Shown here piece by piece: positions 36,811 to 44,332 of a stretch of DNA of 64,000 bases; within the stretch, counting starts at the first letter, position 1, and each line of letters opens with the position of its first letter. The position numbers and the translations under genes are program-made. Origin of the DNA: Geothrix sp. (GTDB lineage Bacteria > Acidobacteriota > Holophagae > Holophagales > Holophagaceae); contig JAVBYJ010000022.1 of the NCBI GenBank assembly GCA_030824075.1, positions 1-64,000 on the forward strand, written 5' to 3'. The notes under the pieces were generated by a model. It was not told the DNA's origin. It did not search any database and saw nothing but the letters and a program-made list of their open reading frames with translations.

Positions 36811-36927
36811 GAATCGAGGCTACCCCGGCAGGAGCTGGGAGCAGCCGGGATTAACCTGGACTGCGGCCTCTCAGGCTCCCTTTCGGGGCGCCTTGGCGGG
36901 CATCACAGCCTTAAGCGTTGGGCAGCG

Positions 36928-37134
36928 TCAGCGCTCCAGCTTAAAACCGATGCGGATCGTGACCTGAAACTCGGCCACTTTCCCATCCTGGATCCGGCCG
37001 CGCTGCTCGACGACCTCGAACCACGCCATGTGGCGAATCGACTTTCCGGCTTCTTCCACGGCGCTCTTCACGGCTTCAGCGAAGCTGATTCCCGAGGTGC
37101 CTACGATTTCGACCTTCTTGTAGATACCGGTCAT
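36928..37134 (-). CDS. Dodecin
   Basis: 68 residues from the ATG at 37134 with an AGGAG site; the long in-frame extension upstream overlaps nothing real and is unsupported. The sequence has the dodecin pattern: YKKVEIVGTSGISFAEAVKS, then IRHMAWFEVVEQRGRI with the Trp that stacks on flavin, and VAEFQVTIRIGFKLE. Dodecins assemble as hollow dodecamers that store flavin or protect cells from free flavin. It lies next to the photolyase, a flavin enzyme, which makes a link plausible but not proven. Confidence 0.93.
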   Translation of the reverse strand: MTGIYKKVEIVGTSGISFAEAVKSAVEEAGKSIRHMAWFEVVEQRGRIQDGKVAEFQVTIRIGFKLER

Positions 37135-37186
37135 GGGTAGCTCCTCGTGGGTGGTTGGGACCTCAGGATACCGGGGATCCGGACGC

Positions 37187-37699
37187 TCACCCGCTGGTCT
37201 CGCTGCCCAGGGCCACCTGCCATAAGCCCGTCGGATCGGGGTGCAGCAGCCATTCGGACACCACGGGCCGGCGCGTCCAGGCACCCAGCTCCAATTCCTG
37301 ATCCAGCTGGCCGGGGCTCCATCCCGCGTAGCCGAGGAATAGGCGGTAGCGAGCCGTCGGGTCCCCCAGCAGGGACTCCAACAGATCCTTGCGGTGGCTC
37401 ACGAAGTGGGTGAGATCCACCACCGTGTCCTCCTCCTCAGGCAGACCGCCTTGCACCAGGAGAACGCCCCTCTGGGGATCCACCGGGCCGCCCCGCCAGG
37501 CCGTGGCCTCCTCGGATCCCCGGAAATCCATCCCGCCCTCCTCGCTGACCTGGGCCAGAGGCAGAGGCAGAGAGCGGTTGAGGATCAGGCCCAGGGCGCC
37601 CTCCTCGTCGTGCTCCACAATCAACACCACACTGTGAAGGAAGTTGGGGTCCAGGAGCGCGGGGCTGGCCACCAGGAGGCAGGGGGCTTCGTACAACAT
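37187..37699 (-). CDS. YqgE/AlgH (UPF0301) family protein
   Basis: 170 residues from the ATG at 37699 (MLYEAPCLLVASPALLD), the usual family start. Conserved segments: DPNFLHSVVLIVEHDEEGALGLILNR (in parts) near 17-42, WRGGPVDPQRGVLLVQ near 72, and RLFLGYAGWSPGQLDQEL near 122, followed by WL near 155. The family is widespread and of unsettled function, with a possible transcription role in Pseudomonas (AlgH). Its first bases overlap nothing; a membrane-protein gene begins divergently 44 bp away. Confidence 0.92.
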   Translation of the reverse strand: MLYEAPCLLVASPALLDPNFLHSVVLIVEHDEEGALGLILNRSLPLPLAQVSEEGGMDFRGSEEATAWRGGPVDPQRGVLLVQGGLPEEEDTVVDLTHFVSHRKDLLESLLGDPTARYRLFLGYAGWSPGQLDQELELGAWTRRPVVSEWLLHPDPTGLWQVALGSETSG

Positions 37700-37743
37700 G
37701 ATGCCGATGATGATAGCCCAGGCGCTCAGGCTAGGCTGGAAAC

Positions 37744-38550
37744 ATGCGCACACCTCTACCCTCCCACCTCGGTGCCCTCAGCGAGGGGCTTGTCCTGCTT
37801 CGCCGCCACCCGGCCCAGGCCCTGGCCCTCGCCGTGCTGGCCATGGGGCTGGCCCAGCTCGGCCCGGCCCTGGAGCTGGCCGCAGGCGTGGGACCGAATC
37901 CCCTTTTCCAGACCATCTTCGGATTCGTCGGCCTGCTGCCATTGGAGATGTATTTCATCCCTCGTCTTCAAGCCCAACTGGATGCAGAAAGCCTCAACAC
38001 CCCCTTGAACCCACTCGTGTCTTGGGGCCCTGCCTTTGACGGACGATGGCTCCCGGCCTTCCTGGCAAGGCTGGGCATCGGCCTGGTCCTCGGCCTCGGC
38101 ATGATCACCGGTCTCGGTATCGCCCTCGGTCTCGGCCTACCGATTAGTATCGGGCTGATGCTCATTCTGGTACCCACCATCGTTGTCATGACGCTGATCG
38201 GCTGGGCACCCATGCGCATGCTCCTGCGGGGGGATGCCTTCCTGTCGGCCCTGAAGTGGAGCCAGGCCGCCATGGCCCGCCACTGGCCCAGAATCATCCA
38301 GGCTGTGCTGGCCATGCTGCTGGTGGTCATGGTCTACCTCGGCCTAGTCGGCTGGGTCATGAACTTCTTCATCCCTGCCACCGATCCCGAGAAGGTTCTG
38401 CCGGCGGCCCTGCGCCTGAAACACCCTGCCTTCTGGTTCTTCAATTTGACAGGTGGGCTGCTCAATCTCTGGCTCAGCTGTTCCCTGCTGGCGCTCTACC
38501 AGCGGCTGGAGGCCACCGTGACCGGGCAGGCCACCCCCACCCAGCCCTGA
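37744..38550 (+). CDS. Polytopic membrane protein, unknown function
   Basis: 268 residues with about six hydrophobic segments (near 27-45, 58-72, 103-125, 128-150, 180-205 and 230-250). A run rich in Gly-Leu repeats (GIGLVLGLGMITGLGIALG, 19) near 105 is notable. I do not recognise the family; it resembles uncharacterised integral membrane proteins with a DUF975-like or glycerophosphodiester-associated look, but no motif settles it. It reads alone, divergent from the AlgH-family gene and converging with a small gene. Confidence 0.75.
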   Translation: MRTPLPSHLGALSEGLVLLRRHPAQALALAVLAMGLAQLGPALELAAGVGPNPLFQTIFGFVGLLPLEMYFIPRLQAQLDAESLNTPLNPLVSWGPAFDGRWLPAFLARLGIGLVLGLGMITGLGIALGLGLPISIGLMLILVPTIVVMTLIGWAPMRMLLRGDAFLSALKWSQAAMARHWPRIIQAVLAMLLVVMVYLGLVGWVMNFFIPATDPEKVLPAALRLKHPAFWFFNLTGGLLNLWLSCSLLALYQRLEATVTGQATPTQP

Positions 38551-38616
38551 TTTATAGGCCGATTCACCCCTGGGCGGGAATGGCTTCTTGGCCCGCCACG
38601 CGACCGATGGCGGATG

Positions 38617-38841
38617 TCACCCCTCGTCGTCGAAGAAACCAGGATCCTCGATTTCCACCAGATTCCCGGCCTCCAGCTCCCGGCGCTGATCGGCGCTCAG
38701 GGAAGCCTCCAGCCAACGCGGATCGGTGCGGCCGTTAAGGAAATGGGCCGAGGGCTCGGCCCCGTCGAAATCCTCGCGGCGGCGCCAGAGGTGCACCCAG
38801 CCCACATGGTTGATGCGCGCCCAGACGTTCACGTTAGCCAC
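38617..38841 (-). CDS. Small hypothetical protein behind mogA
   Basis: 74 residues from a GTG eight bases after the mogA stop codon, so probably co-transcribed. It is rich in Trp and acidic residues (VNVWARINHVGWVHLWRRREDF near the start, IEDPGFFDDEG at the end). I do not recognise it. No signal peptide or membrane segment is visible. The ribosome site is weak, and antisense reading frames in this GC-rich DNA are common, so it is likely but not certain to be a gene. Confidence 0.55.
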   Translation of the reverse strand: MANVNVWARINHVGWVHLWRRREDFDGAEPSAHFLNGRTDPRWLEASLSADQRRELEAGNLVEIEDPGFFDDEG

Positions 38842-38848
38842 ACCGCGC

Positions 38849-39334
38849 TCAGGTGCATGGGCCTCCCGCTTCGCCTTCCTTGCGGAGAATGGCCACGGCG
38901 TGGGCGAGCAGGGGCCAGGCCAGCTGGATCTGTTCCAGGGCAGCCGCAGGGCGACCGGAGAGGTTGAGGATCACGGTGCGCCCGGCGATGCCGCAGACGG
39001 CCCGGCTGGCAAAGGCCAGGGGATGACCACCCCGGGCGCGGATCAGCTCACAGATGCCCGGAGCCTCGCGCTCGATGACCCGGCGCGTGGCCTCCGGCGT
39101 CGTATCCCGCGACCCGAACCCCGTGCCCCCGCAGGTGAGCACCAGGGGCGCGCCAGCCGCCACGGTCGCCCGAAGATCCTGCTCCAGCAGATCCGGGTCA
39201 TCCGGCATCAGGTCGGCAGTCACCGTCTTCACGCCCTGACCCTTCAGCCACGAGGTCAGCAACGGCGTGGACTGATCCTGGTACTCGCCCCGGGAAGCCC
39301 GGTCCGACAGGGTGATGAGGTGCACACGGTCCAT
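38849..39334 (-). CDS. mogA: MogA/MoaB-family molybdenum cofactor protein
   Basis: 161 residues from the ATG at 39334 (a TTG precedes it); GGAGC lies upstream. Family marks: LITLSDRASRGEYQDQSTPL near 8, LVLTCGGTGFGSRDTTPEAT (20) near 65 with the TGGTG-type molybdopterin-binding loop, and NLSGRPAAALEQ near 122. It adenylylates molybdopterin before molybdenum insertion, or acts as the MoaB-type homologue. No other moa/moe genes lie in the window. Confidence 0.92.
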   Translation of the reverse strand: MDRVHLITLSDRASRGEYQDQSTPLLTSWLKGQGVKTVTADLMPDDPDLLEQDLRATVAAGAPLVLTCGGTGFGSRDTTPEATRRVIEREAPGICELIRARGGHPLAFASRAVCGIAGRTVILNLSGRPAAALEQIQLAWPLLAHAVAILRKEGEAGGPCT

Positions 39335-39380
39335 CAAACAAGCTCCACATCAAGACTCGGTCAACCGGGGATGAAGGTAT

Positions 39381-39878
39381 TCAGGGCATCACCAGATCAT
39401 CATCCGCCAAGGCCTTTTCCACCTGGGCCAGGCGATGGGCGAGGTACTTCTCGCGGATGCCGGAATCACTGAGTGACAAGATCGACGTGGCCAGCAGCGC
39501 GGCATTGATGGCACCGGCCTTGCCGATCGCAAGGGTGCCGACGGGGATGCCCGCGGGCATCTGCACGGTGGAAAGCAGCGCATCCATGCCTTCCGTCGCC
39601 CAGCCCTTCATGGGCACGCCCAGCACGGGAAGATGGGTCTTGCTGGCGCAGACACCCGCCAGGTGGGCGGCGCCACCCGCCGCGGCGATGATCACCTTCA
39701 TGCCCCGCCCCTCGGCGCCCTTGCAGAACTCGACCACCTTGTCGGGCGTGCGGTGGGCGCTGGCCACATGGGCCTCGAAGGGAATGCCCAGTCCCTTCAG
39801 TGTCAGGGCCGTGTGCTTCATGGTCTCCCAGTCGTTCTTGGAGCCCATCAGAATGCCCACCAGGGGAGTCGTCGTCAT
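39381..39878 (-). CDS. purE: N5-carboxyaminoimidazole ribonucleotide mutase
   Basis: 165 residues with a GAGG site. Class I PurE signatures: [16 protein letters not shown] near 8 (usual GS.SDW), [15 protein letters not shown] near 34 with the catalytic His, [19 protein letters not shown] near 63 and [31 protein letters not shown] (in parts) near 86-112. It converts N5-CAIR to CAIR in purine synthesis. purK is not adjacent. An 81-base palindrome fills the space directly upstream, so the mRNA leader probably folds. Confidence 0.96.
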   Translation of the reverse strand: MTTTPLVGILMGSKNDWETMKHTALTLKGLGIPFEAHVASAHRTPDKVVEFCKGAEGRGMKVIIAAAGGAAHLAGVCASKTHLPVLGVPMKGWATEGMDALLSTVQMPAGIPVGTLAIGKAGAINAALLATSILSLSDSGIREKYLAHRLAQVEKALADDDLVMP

Positions 39879-39893
39879 GGATGCCTCAGCAGA

Positions 39894-39974
39894 TTTTGCC
39901 AGGATGAAGGAGAAAGGCCGGGTGGAAAAGCTGATTTCTTGAGATCCTCTGCCTCTCCTTCATCCTGGCCAAAA
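39894..39974. promoter_or_regulatory. Long inverted repeat in the purE leader
   Basis: TTTTGCCAGGATGAAGGAGA (39894-39913) is matched by TCTCCTTCATCCTGGC (39954-39969), one extra C, then AAAAAA, giving a 16-bp perfect stem plus an A/T extension around a 40-base centre. The A/T order (T before, A after) is not that of a terminator on either strand. It ends 16 bases before the purE start codon. It could be a leader structure for purE, a terminator-like barrier, or a tiny inverted-repeat element. Confidence 0.6.
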
Positions 39975-39997
39975 AAGTCGGTTCTCCTCAAGCATTC

Positions 39998-40411
39998 TCA
40001 CCGCCTCGCCCAGCTCAGCGCCCAGAGCACGCCCAGCAAGGCCAGCGCATCCCGTTCCTGCGGGTCCATGCGCTCGTTGCGGCGGGTAAGTTCTTCGGGG
40101 CCCGGGCCGCGCATGACAACACGGTGGGTGTCCAGGGAGGGATCCTCCAGCAGCACCCAGTCGGGGGCCGTTCGGCCCACCACGGCCGCGCCGATGTTCG
40201 GTGTGCCTGGCTTCCACCGGATCTCCAGGGGCTCCCACTGCCCCGCGTTCATCAAGCGCCAAGGGCCCTCGGATCGCACGGCCGTGAGATCCAGCACCGC
40301 ATCTCGATCCAGGAATCGCACGATGAGCCGCGTCTGGGGCGGTGCCACGGGCTCAGGCTTCCGGCAACCAAAGCCGACGAGCAGAAGCAGCGCCGCCAAA
40401 AGGAATCGCAT
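39998..40411 (-). CDS. Putative lipoprotein
   Basis: 137 residues behind a GGGAGGG site. The N-terminus is a lipoprotein signal (MRFLLAALLLLVGFGC) with Cys16 as the likely lipid-modified residue. The mature part has no motif I recognise; it is beta-like in the first half (TRLIVRFLDRDAVLDLTAV) and ends with a helix including a hydrophobic stretch (DALALLGVLWALSWARR). It follows the amidase gene by 20 bp on the same strand, so it may belong to the cell-wall operon (PP2C, rdgC-like pair, amidase, lipoprotein). Confidence 0.75.
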   Translation of the reverse strand: MRFLLAALLLLVGFGCRKPEPVAPPQTRLIVRFLDRDAVLDLTAVRSEGPWRLMNAGQWEPLEIRWKPGTPNIGAAVVGRTAPDWVLLEDPSLDTHRVVMRGPGPEELTRRNERMDPQERDALALLGVLWALSWARR

Positions 40412-40431
40412 CTGGCCCTCCCGCGATCAGG

Positions 40432-42093
40432 CTATTTCCGATAATACGCCCGGATCGCATTCACCACGGCCACCGCATAGCGTTCGCGGAAACCGGGGTC
40501 GCGCAGGTTGGCTGCGTCCTCCTCGTTGGTGAGGTTCGCCACCTCGATGAGCGCCTTGGTGGCACCCGTGCTGTAGCGGATGACGGCGGGGACCCACTTT
40601 CCGCCGCTGCGGTGGATGACATTGCGGATGGGACGGTTGGCGTGGACGGGGATGTGGTCCTTGTGGAGGGCCTTCAGCATGGCCTCGGAGAACTGGCGGC
40701 TGCGGGCCTCGCCCTGCAGCTTTTCCTTGCCGGTGAAGGCCACGCGGGCAGAGCGCCGGGCCTCTGCCACGCGCCCCGTCTTCGCGCCGAGGGCGAAGCT
40801 GGCGGGCACCAGGGAAGCCCCTGGAACGTAGATCATCGAGCCGCGGGCCGAGGGGTGGAGGCTGTCGGCATGGAAGCTCAGGAACAGCGTCTTCTGGGCA
40901 TCGCCCTTGGCCTTTCGGAAGGCCGAGAAGAGGTCGTTGGCCAGCACCCAGCGCAGGTGGACACTCACCGCCGATGGGTTTTCACCGTCCACCGCGAAGG
41001 GCGGCGTGGTGAGGATCTCTGCGGCACGGCTGGGACTGTGGATCACCTCGCGGCTCTTGAAGCCCAGGCCCGGGTAGCGGATGGTGCTGCTCACTTGGGC
41101 GTCCGTTTCCTGTTCAAGGAGGCGGCGCACCCGCATGGCGATGTCATACACGAAGTCGGATTCCCAGATCCCATTGGCCCGGGCCCCTGGATCCACGCCG
41201 CCGTGGCCTGCGTCCAGGACGATTCGCACACCTTTGAGCTTGGGGCCGGCTTCCACCCGCACGGTGCGGCGCACTTCAGCGCGGACTTCACGCTCTTCGG
41301 CCAGTTCGGAGCTGCCTTCGGGCTGGAAGGGGTCCGCCAAAAAGGGCAGCGGAATCTTGATGAGCTGCCCCGGCTGGATGCCGCGCACATCCGTGATACT
41401 GCTGCGCATGGCGATGCGCTCTGCCAGGTCGTTCACACCCTTGGGATCCACGCGGTCGGTGTAGCGGATGACCACGCTGGAGTAGAGGGCTTCCCCCTTG
41501 CGCATTCGATAGGCGGCGTACCGGCCTTGAGCGTCCTCCTCGAAGGACAGCATCCCGCGGTAGGCCGCCACGCGGGCCTCATCGTCGAGGTTGTCCTCGG
41601 GCTGGGACCGGTCTGGCCCGGTGCCGGGTCCGCCGAGATCCGCCGAAAGCAGCCCCCTAGGGATGCGCCAGATGTCGCCTTCCCGAAGCTTTTCAGGCTG
41701 ATCCGGATTCTCGGCCATAAGACGGTCGTAGTTCTGGCCGTGGCCCGTGAACAACGCGGCCATCGTCCATACGGATTCCAGTTCAGGATGGCGGACCCTA
41801 TGCCGCACGTCGTCCTGACGCCACTGGTCTTCGGGGAACAGCGCCGCCAGGGCCCAGCGCTTCCCTTCCGGAGTGAGGTTTGCAAAGGGCACCCAGCCGC
41901 CGCCGTCTGCGCCTTTGGCCAGAAAGGCCCGGGGGAGGGCCTTCCCTTCAACGCTGAGGCCCTTCTTGAACTGAAACCGCAGGAGAATGGCCAGCCCCTC
42001 GGGAGTGCGGGCCTGGGCCAGGACGGGTGCAGGATCCTGCGCCGCGGGAGCGGTGAGAGCTGCCGGAAGGAGCAGGAGGCTCAGGCCTCCCAC
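40432..42093 (-). CDS. N-acetylmuramoyl-L-alanine amidase (Amidase_3) with long N-terminal region
   Basis: 553 residues from a GTG at 42093 that overlaps the previous gene by 13 bases and gives a signal peptide (VGGLSLLLLPAALTAPAAQ); the longer upstream frame is an antisense-like shadow of the previous gene. Residues ~20-270 include two LysM-like stretches (EKLREGDIWRIPRGLL near 120 and VRGIQPGQLIKIPLPF near 235). The C-terminal ~270 residues are a zinc amidase: LDAGHGGVDPGA near 278, the Glu ligand in IWESDFVYDIA near 295, and SFHADSLHPSARGS near 390. It cleaves the amide between MurNAc and the stem peptide in the periplasm, typically at cell separation. Confidence 0.9.
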   Translation of the reverse strand: MGGLSLLLLPAALTAPAAQDPAPVLAQARTPEGLAILLRFQFKKGLSVEGKALPRAFLAKGADGGGWVPFANLTPEGKRWALAALFPEDQWRQDDVRHRVRHPELESVWTMAALFTGHGQNYDRLMAENPDQPEKLREGDIWRIPRGLLSADLGGPGTGPDRSQPEDNLDDEARVAAYRGMLSFEEDAQGRYAAYRMRKGEALYSSVVIRYTDRVDPKGVNDLAERIAMRSSITDVRGIQPGQLIKIPLPFLADPFQPEGSSELAEEREVRAEVRRTVRVEAGPKLKGVRIVLDAGHGGVDPGARANGIWESDFVYDIAMRVRRLLEQETDAQVSSTIRYPGLGFKSREVIHSPSRAAEILTTPPFAVDGENPSAVSVHLRWVLANDLFSAFRKAKGDAQKTLFLSFHADSLHPSARGSMIYVPGASLVPASFALGAKTGRVAEARRSARVAFTGKEKLQGEARSRQFSEAMLKALHKDHIPVHANRPIRNVIHRSGGKWVPAVIRYSTGATKALIEVANLTNEEDAANLRDPGFRERYAVAVVNAIRAYYRK

Positions 42094-42629
42094 GGGGCCT
42101 CGCCCGTCGGCAGGACCTCGCCGGAGCGCCCGGCGCGGACCCAGGCGCGCATGGATTCCTGCATCCCCTCGGGATCCTCTGCGCGGGCGCGAAGGAAGAG
42201 CTTGAGGCGCCGCTCCAGGTGGCCCGCGCCTTCCTCCAGCAGGAAGATCCGATCGTGAAGCCGCTCGTGAGGCGCCTTGCCAGTACTGGGCGGCAGTTTC
42301 AGGGTGCCCATATCCAGGGTGGTGGCGTTGAGCGTGAACACCCACTCCAGGTCGCCGGACAGAATGCGCAGCTTCACTTTGGCCGGCCGCATCCCGCGAC
42401 TGAGGGACTCGAAGGCCTCGCGGCTTTCCGAAGGATTGCCCTTGCGCAGGGAGATCTCCTTCACTTCGCCGCGCTCTGATACGAGCTGGATGGCGTCGTC
42501 CACGAAGCAACCGGAACCATCGCCGTCCGCGCCGCTGGCACCGCCTTCCGTCATGCTGCGCATCCAGAGCCACAGCAGGAATTCCTCGCCAAGAAAGCGG
42601 CCTTGCTCCATGAGTTCAAGAGGCTTCAT
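42081..42629 (-). CDS. RdgC-like C-terminal partner protein
   Basis: 182 residues from the ATG at 42629, one base after the upstream stop codon, with GAGGAAG as ribosome site inside that gene's end. It begins MKPLELMEQGRFLGEEFLLW, LWMRSMTEGG, reminiscent of the C-terminal part of RdgC (where a FL.WLW segment occurs), while the upstream gene matches RdgC's N-terminal part. It contains a central VKEISLRKGNPSESREAFE segment. The two together are longer than the ~303 residues of E. coli RdgC. The assignment of this half is weaker than that of its neighbour. It overlaps the amidase start. Confidence 0.6.
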   Translation of the reverse strand: MKPLELMEQGRFLGEEFLLWLWMRSMTEGGASGADGDGSGCFVDDAIQLVSERGEVKEISLRKGNPSESREAFESLSRGMRPAKVKLRILSGDLEWVFTLNATTLDMGTLKLPPSTGKAPHERLHDRIFLLEEGAGHLERRLKLFLRARAEDPEGMQESMRAWVRAGRSGEVLPTGEAPWEA

Positions 42630-42630
42630 C

Positions 42631-43242
42631 TCAGGCTTCCTCAAGTTCAAGATCCAGAGGATCCAAGGCCATGAGCGCTTCCACCGCCAGTTCGGGGCAG
42701 AGCCGCCCGGACAGCACCAGGGGCGCGAGGGGATGGATCTCACAGCCGAACGATTTGATGAAGAGGGTCGTCAGCGCGCTCTGGGCCTTGCTGGACGAGG
42801 CCGTGGTCCAGATGATGCCGCCCTTCAGATCCCAGGCCACTTCCACCACCTTGGGCGAGGGCAACACCTTGCGCAGCAGCTCCACCTTCACCTCGTCCTG
42901 CAGGGAAATGCGCGCCTCCTTGCCGATGAAGGCCAGATCCTTCTCTTTTTGCAGGCTCTGAAGCCGCAGATCCACATGGGCCTTCAACAGCGCGGGCGGA
43001 ACCCGGCGGGTATCAATGCGCAACCCGAAGACGGCGAACCGCTCCTGGCTGACCCAGTTCTCGTCCGGGGGCGTGATCAGCGGGTTGCGCCAGTCACACC
43101 AGCCCATGCGCTCTTCCTCAAGTCCGTCCTGGAAGGGGCGGAATTGATCCTGCTCCAGACCCGCCTGAAGGTCCTTCCCGTCAGGTACCGGACCCAGCAC
43201 CAGGAAGCGTTTGAGGGACACTGTCCCCTGAAGGATGCTCAT
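42631..43242 (-). CDS. RdgC-like protein (N-terminal domain)
   Basis: 203 residues. It matches the N-terminal two-thirds of RdgC: FRPFQDGLEEERMGWCDWRNPL near 35-55, FGLRIDTRRVPPALLKAHVD (20) near 72, and ISLQDEVKVELLRKVLPSP near 110, which parallels the KDEV.H.LLPRAF segment of E. coli RdgC, then the VNGLIMVD-like GGIIWTTASSSKAQSAL. RdgC binds DNA as a ring and modulates RecA. Here it stops before the C-terminal part, which seems to be encoded by the next gene in another frame. It overlaps the PP2C gene by ATGA. Confidence 0.75.
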   Translation of the reverse strand: MSILQGTVSLKRFLVLGPVPDGKDLQAGLEQDQFRPFQDGLEEERMGWCDWRNPLITPPDENWVSQERFAVFGLRIDTRRVPPALLKAHVDLRLQSLQKEKDLAFIGKEARISLQDEVKVELLRKVLPSPKVVEVAWDLKGGIIWTTASSSKAQSALTTLFIKSFGCEIHPLAPLVLSGRLCPELAVEALMALDPLDLELEEA

Positions 43243-44159
43243 GTGGCACCACCCCCGAAAAGCCTGCGGAACCGCCCCCAGAGCCCCTGGCCGGGGAGGT
43301 GCGTTCCGGGATGCAGCAGATCGGGGGCCTCCCCCGCCGCGGGGAGAGGCAGAGCGGGATCGTTGAGGATGAGGATGACACCGGTGATGTTGTCCCGGCC
43401 TCCGTGGGCGAGAGCCTCCTCCACCAGCAGTTCCAAGCTCCGCCGGGGGCTGAGACCCTGAACCATCACAGCCTGGATGAGCGCATCGGATACTTCGCCA
43501 TGCAACCCATCAGAGCAGCAGAGCAGGCGATCACCCCTGCGCAGGACAAGGCGTGAAAGCACCACCCGCAACGGCTGGGGGGACCCGAGGGCCTGGGTGA
43601 TCATGTTGCGCTGGGGATGGGTGCGAGCTTGTTCCCGCGTGAGGCTACCCTGGGCCACGAGGTCGTTCACCAGGGTCTGATCCTCGGTGATCTGGTGCAG
43701 CACTCCCTGCCTCAACAGGTAGGCCCTGGAATCACCAATCTGCGCGACATAGGCACATCCCTGCCAAATGACGGCCGCTGTCAGCGTGGAGCCCATACCC
43801 CGAGCGGTGCGGTCATCGTCGGAATAGCGCAGCACCGCGTCACTGGCCTTCTCCACGGCGGTTTCCAGCGCCTTGAGAAGCTCTGCCTCGCGGACCTTGC
43901 TGGGGGCCAGGCGACCCCAGTGGCCGAAGAGAAATAGCGATACCGCGGCCAATCCCTCGCGGCTCGCCACTTCACCAGCGGCAGCACCACCCATGCCATC
44001 CGCCACTGCCACCAGCAAACCGGGGCCTCCCACCTTCAGGGACCGCGCAGGGCCGTTGATGATGGGCTCCTCGCCGTCCAGAGCGCTCAGCAAGTAAGCG
44101 TCTTCATTGTTCTTCCGGATCTTGCCCGGATGCGTGATGGCGGCGTAATCGATGAGCAT
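43239..44159 (-). CDS. PP2C-type serine/threonine phosphatase (Stp1/PrpC-like)
   Basis: 306 residues from the ATG at 44159 (MLIDYAAITHPGKIRKNNED), the usual start of this family; in-frame ATGs lie ~24 codons further up. PP2C motifs: KIRKNNEDAYLL near 13, VAVADGMGGAAAGEVAS near 48, GMGSTLTAAVI near 120, YVAQIGDSRAYLLRQG near 137, and LLCCSDGLHGEV near 205, ending with HGGRDNITGVILIL. It removes phosphate from Ser/Thr of target proteins with two metal ions. The ~50-residue tail is Pro/Gly-rich. No Ser/Thr kinase is in the window. It leads the operon with the rdgC-like pair and amidase. Confidence 0.9.
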   Translation of the reverse strand: MLIDYAAITHPGKIRKNNEDAYLLSALDGEEPIINGPARSLKVGGPGLLVAVADGMGGAAAGEVASREGLAAVSLFLFGHWGRLAPSKVREAELLKALETAVEKASDAVLRYSDDDRTARGMGSTLTAAVIWQGCAYVAQIGDSRAYLLRQGVLHQITEDQTLVNDLVAQGSLTREQARTHPQRNMITQALGSPQPLRVVLSRLVLRRGDRLLCCSDGLHGEVSDALIQAVMVQGLSPRRSLELLVEEALAHGGRDNITGVILILNDPALPLPAAGEAPDLLHPGTHLPGQGLWGRFRRLFGGGAT

Positions 44160-44332
44160 AAGGAGATGACGGCCCTGGTGGAGGGGCTGGGTTACGGTGA
44201 CGTACAAGAGGCCCTTTCCGTTCATCATAGCGGGTGGAGGCTCGAATCCATGACCGAAGGGCCCGTTGAAACGGAACTTCTCCACCCGCTCACCGCAGAG
44301 GCAGGCCCAGAGGGCCTCTCTATGAGGGTGGA

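Noticed and set aside
35422-37140. 572-codon plus-strand open frame over the photolyase and dodecin genes
   Set aside because: Antisense to two clear gene families; low-complexity composition (Gln/Gly/Arg/His) typical of shadow frames.
40342-42258. 638-codon plus-strand open frame opposite the amidase
   Set aside because: Covers the amidase in antisense and has no recognisable motif or ribosome site.
42094-42573. N-terminal 160-codon extension of the amidase frame
   Set aside because: Arg/Gly-rich, overlaps the RdgC-like partner gene in another frame; the GTG at 42093 gives a proper signal peptide.
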